DNA of 9,480 bases from JALVCQ01 sp964452325 (GTDB lineage: Bacteria; Bacteroidota; Bacteroidia; JAADEI01; JALVCQ01), in assembly GCA_964452325.1 (NCBI GenBank), contig CAYVLB010000075.1, forward strand, positions 1-9,480, given 5' to 3'. The notes under the pieces were generated by a model, which worked only from the letters and a program-made list of their open reading frames with translations, made no database searches and had not been told where the DNA came from. How positions within the stretch are numbered: the stretch's first letter is position 1; every line of letters starts with the position of its first letter. This document shows positions 7,631 to 9,480 of this stretch, piece by piece. The position numbers were made by a program, and so were the translations under genes.

Positions 7631-7858
7631 CTACTTTTGTTCTTTGGGGCGAAATTTGAAGTACCATACCACGCCGCCAAGGCTTACCAGTAAGTAGGGA
7701 ATGACTAATAGGTAAAGTACGCCATGGTTAATTCCTTCTGCCACATGCGTTGAGGGGTCAGCCACATTGGCTTCTGCGGCTGCTTTGCACATGGCGCACT
7801 GTGCCCGTGCTATTACTGTAATTCCCACCAGTACTGCCAGCCACACCCATCGCTTCAT
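7631..7858 (-). CDS. Small membrane protein with signal peptide and CxxC motif
   Basis: This 75-residue protein starts MKRWVWLAVLVG and has a clear signal peptide, with cleavage likely after ARA (residue 19). The mature protein would begin QCAMC: Gln20, then Cys21 and Cys24 as a CxxC pair exposed at the periplasmic face. A transmembrane helix spans about 46-67 (GVLYLLVIPYLLVSLGGVVW) and the basic tail FKFRPKEQK would lie in the cytoplasm. I have a general memory of similar short CAMC-containing proteins in Bacteroidota but know no proven function. Redox, metal or haem-related roles are possible from the CxxC alone. An in-frame ATG at 7870 would add four residues (MPFL). I prefer 7858 because the -7 box at 7884-7891 would leave a leader of only about 9 nt for the upstream ATG. 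It is the first gene of the operon that continues into AsmA, the lipoprotein and tsaD. Confidence 0.85.
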   Translation of the reverse strand: MKRWVWLAVLVGITVIARAQCAMCKAAAEANVADPSTHVAEGINHGVLYLLVIPYLLVSLGGVVWYFKFRPKEQK

Positions 7859-7883
7859 CAAGAAAGGCATTTGCTTTGAGATG

Positions 7884-7891
7884 CAAAGGTA
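7884..7891 (-). promoter_or_regulatory. Bacteroidota -7 promoter box for the CxxC-AsmA-lipoprotein-tsaD operon
   Basis: The minus strand reads TACCTTTG, an exact TAnnTTTG match, 25 bp upstream of the ATG at 7858. Transcription would start near 7879. The -33 region expected around 7909-7917 has no TTG. It is the only good promoter match I found for the four-gene operon. Confidence 0.6.
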
Positions 7892-7906
7892 GAGAAGTAG
7901 GGTCTA

Positions 7907-7935
7907 TTTGTCCTTAGGGTATCCTTCTAACTTTG
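7907..7935 (+). promoter_or_regulatory. Predicted purL promoter (-33 TTTG and -7 TAACTTTG)
   Basis: TTTG at 7907-7910 and TAACTTTG at 7928-7935 match the Bacteroidota -33 and -7 consensus with a 17-bp spacer, within the accepted range. The start of transcription would fall near 7940, leaving a leader of about 22 nt before the purL ATG at 7963. No Shine-Dalgarno sequence is seen, which is usual in this phylum. The short leader leaves no room for a purine riboswitch. Confidence 0.7.
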
Positions 7936-7962
7936 CCACTCAAACAGAACTTACGTTGTACG

Positions 7963-9480
7963 ATGACGCATCCGATTTCGGAACTGGCACTTGAGTTGGG
8001 GCTTACTTCCGAAGAGTATTGCCGAATTGAGGAACTATTGGGGCGGCCGCCCAATCGGGTAGAATTGGGAATGTTTTCGGTGATGTGGTCGGAGCATTGC
8101 TGCTATAAGAGTTCGATTGTTTGGCTTAAGAAATTGCCGCGTTCGGGTCCCCATCTGTTGGCCGAGGCGGGGGAAGAAAATGCTGGGTTGGTAGACATCG
8201 GTGGGGGATGGGCGGTAGCATTTAAAATCGAGTCGCATAATCATCCTTCGGCGATTGCTCCCTACCAGGGTGCTGCCACGGGAGTAGGAGGTATTCATCG
8301 AGATATATTTACAACTGGGGCTCGACCCATTGCAGCGCTTGATTCGCTTCATTTTGGTCCGCCGGATCAACCGCGAAGCCGATGGCATCTGGAAGGGGTA
8401 GTGGAGGGAATTGGGGGATATGGTAATTGCATTGGGATTCCGACGGTAGGGGGAGAATGTTGGTTTGATAATTCCTACGCATCCAATCCGATTGTTAATG
8501 CGATGTCGGTAGGGGTTGTCCAGATAGATCGGGTTGTTTCGGCGTCGGCTCGGACTCCAGGGGCACATGTTTTCATTGTAGGTGCTCCCACGGGCAAGGA
8601 TGGTATTCATGGTGCGTCTTTTGCGAGTGGTGATTTGAAAGAGGACTCGGAAGCCGACTTGCCAGCGGTCCAAGTGGGTGATCCGTTTATGGGAAAGAAG
8701 TTGCTGGAGGCAGTTCTCGAAGCGAACGAAGCTGGATGCATTGATGGGATGCAAGATATGGGTGCAGCAGGTATTAGTTGTTCGACCCTTGAAATGGCTG
8801 ATAAAGGAGGGCATGGGATGGAAATTCATTTGGAACGGGTCCCGCTTCGTCATCAGGATATGACGCCTTTCGAGATATTGCTTTCGGAGTCGCAAGAACG
8901 GATGTTGGTTGTGGCAATGCCGGGAAAGGAAGAAGCATTGCAACGAATCTTTGCAAAATGGGAAGTTTCATGTGCCGAAATCGGCCGTGTGCGGCAAGGT
9001 CGGGATAATATTTATTTTTGGCATGGGGAGGTAGTGGCACAAGTTCCGCCACGTGCGTTGGTATTAGGGGGGGACGCGCCGGTGTATGAGCGGAGAAGTC
9101 GAAAGCCGAAATATATAAAGGATGTGATTGCTTTCAAATCGGAATCGGTCTCTATTCCTAATGATTTGCAAGAAGTGGCTCGTTTTTTGACGGGTCATCC
9201 CAACATTCGGAGCAAGCGCTGGATATTTGAGCAATACGATCGGGAAGTGATGACCCATAACTTGTCGGCGTCGCGTCCTTCGGATGCGGCGGTGATTTTG
9301 GAAAAAAATACTGGCCGGGCATTGGCCCTAACAACCGATTGCAATCCTTATTACGTGTGGGCAGATCCTCGACGTGGCACCCAAATGGCGGTGGCTGAGG
9401 CCGCACGTAATATCGTATGTAGTGGGGGCACACCGTTGGCAATTACTAATTGCCTCAATTTTGGTAATCCTTTGTATCCG
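7963..9480 (+). CDS. purL: Phosphoribosylformylglycinamidine synthase subunit PurL, C-terminus beyond window
   Basis: PurL is the ATP-dependent synthase of the fourth step of de novo purine synthesis, turning FGAR into FGAM with ammonia supplied by PurQ. The frame stays open from the ATG at 7963 to the window end (506 codons), about two thirds of a short-form PurL of roughly 740 residues. Landmarks: RPPNRVELGMFSVMWSEHC followed by CYKSS, with the conserved His at 45; the AGEENAGLVDIGGGW segment; ESHNHPS at 90-96; GAATGVGGIHRDIF; GGECWFDNSY from 163; SESQERM at 308-314; and the second-half signature VAEAARNIVCSGG followed by TNCLNFGNP. The start right at the domain means it lacks the long N-terminal PurS-like region of the large E. 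coli type, so separate purS and purQ genes are expected elsewhere. Position 99 is Ala where the short family usually has Glu (SAIEPYQG). It diverges from the tsaD operon and has its own promoter. Confidence 0.97.
   Translation, partial: MTHPISELALELGLTSEEYCRIEELLGRPPNRVELGMFSVMWSEHCCYKSSIVWLKKLPRSGPHLLAEAGEENAGLVDIGGGWAVAFKIESHNHPSAIAPYQGAATGVGGIHRDIFTTGARPIAALDSLHFGPPDQPRSRWHLEGVVEGIGGYGNCIGIPTVGGECWFDNSYASNPIVNAMSVGVVQIDRVVSASARTPGAHVFIVGAPTGKDGIHGASFASGDLKEDSEADLPAVQVGDPFMGKKLLEAVLEANEAGCIDGMQDMGAAGISCSTLEMADKGGHGMEIHLERVPLRHQDMTPFEILLSESQERMLVVAMPGKEEALQRIFAKWEVSCAEIGRVRQGRDNIYFWHGEVVAQVPPRALVLGGDAPVYERRSRKPKYIKDVIAFKSESVSIPNDLQEVARFLTGHPNIRSKRWIFEQYDREVMTHNLSASRPSDAAVILEKNTGRALALTTDCNPYYVWADPRRGTQMAVAEAARNIVCSGGTPLAITNCLNFGNPLYP

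Noticed and set aside
8035..8943. 302-codon open frame on the minus strand
   Set aside because: It is fully antisense to purL, whose motifs are unmistakable. The translated product is rich in Arg, Pro, His and Asn with no recognisable domain.

Overview
The window looks like chromosomal DNA from a member of the Bacteroidota. Four things point there: a type IX secretion (T9SS) C-terminal sorting domain, a head-GIN (DUF2807) protein, TAnnTTTG-type -7 promoter boxes placed just upstream of three gene starts, and a small CxxC membrane protein of a kind I associate with this phylum. The short-form PurL with Bacteroidota-like motifs and the mid-range GC fit Chitinophagia-like lineages, but I cannot fix the genus. 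I see no mobile element, CRISPR array, tRNA or rRNA.

Layout from left to right. Bases 1-343 (minus) hold the N-terminal part of a head-GIN adhesin-like protein that runs off the window. Bases 405-2849 (minus) encode a large secreted beta-propeller protein with 13 Asp-box (BNR) repeats, some resemblance to GH74 xyloglucanases, and a T9SS sorting tail; it has its own -7 box. Bases 2850-3259 are mostly non-coding as far as I can tell.

Bases 3260-7858 (minus) look like one four-gene operon, read right to left: a 75-residue CxxC membrane protein, an AsmA-family envelope protein with a roughly 100-residue charged helical tail, a lipoprotein that resembles a short GldN/PorN, and tsaD, the catalytic subunit for tRNA t6A synthesis. 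The last three genes are tightly packed: a GTGA stop/start overlap, then a 4-bp gap. An essential tRNA-modification gene therefore appears to share a transcript with envelope genes.

Bases 7963-9480 (plus) hold the first 506 codons of purL (de novo purine synthesis), cut by the window edge. purL and the four-gene operon diverge from a compact intergenic region where each has a TAnnTTTG box and the -33 regions would overlap.

Most of the window is ordinary housekeeping and envelope biology. The points most worth a second look are the short GldN-like lipoprotein coupled to an AsmA protein and tsaD, the charged AsmA tail, the GH74-like T9SS cargo, and the overlapping divergent promoters.
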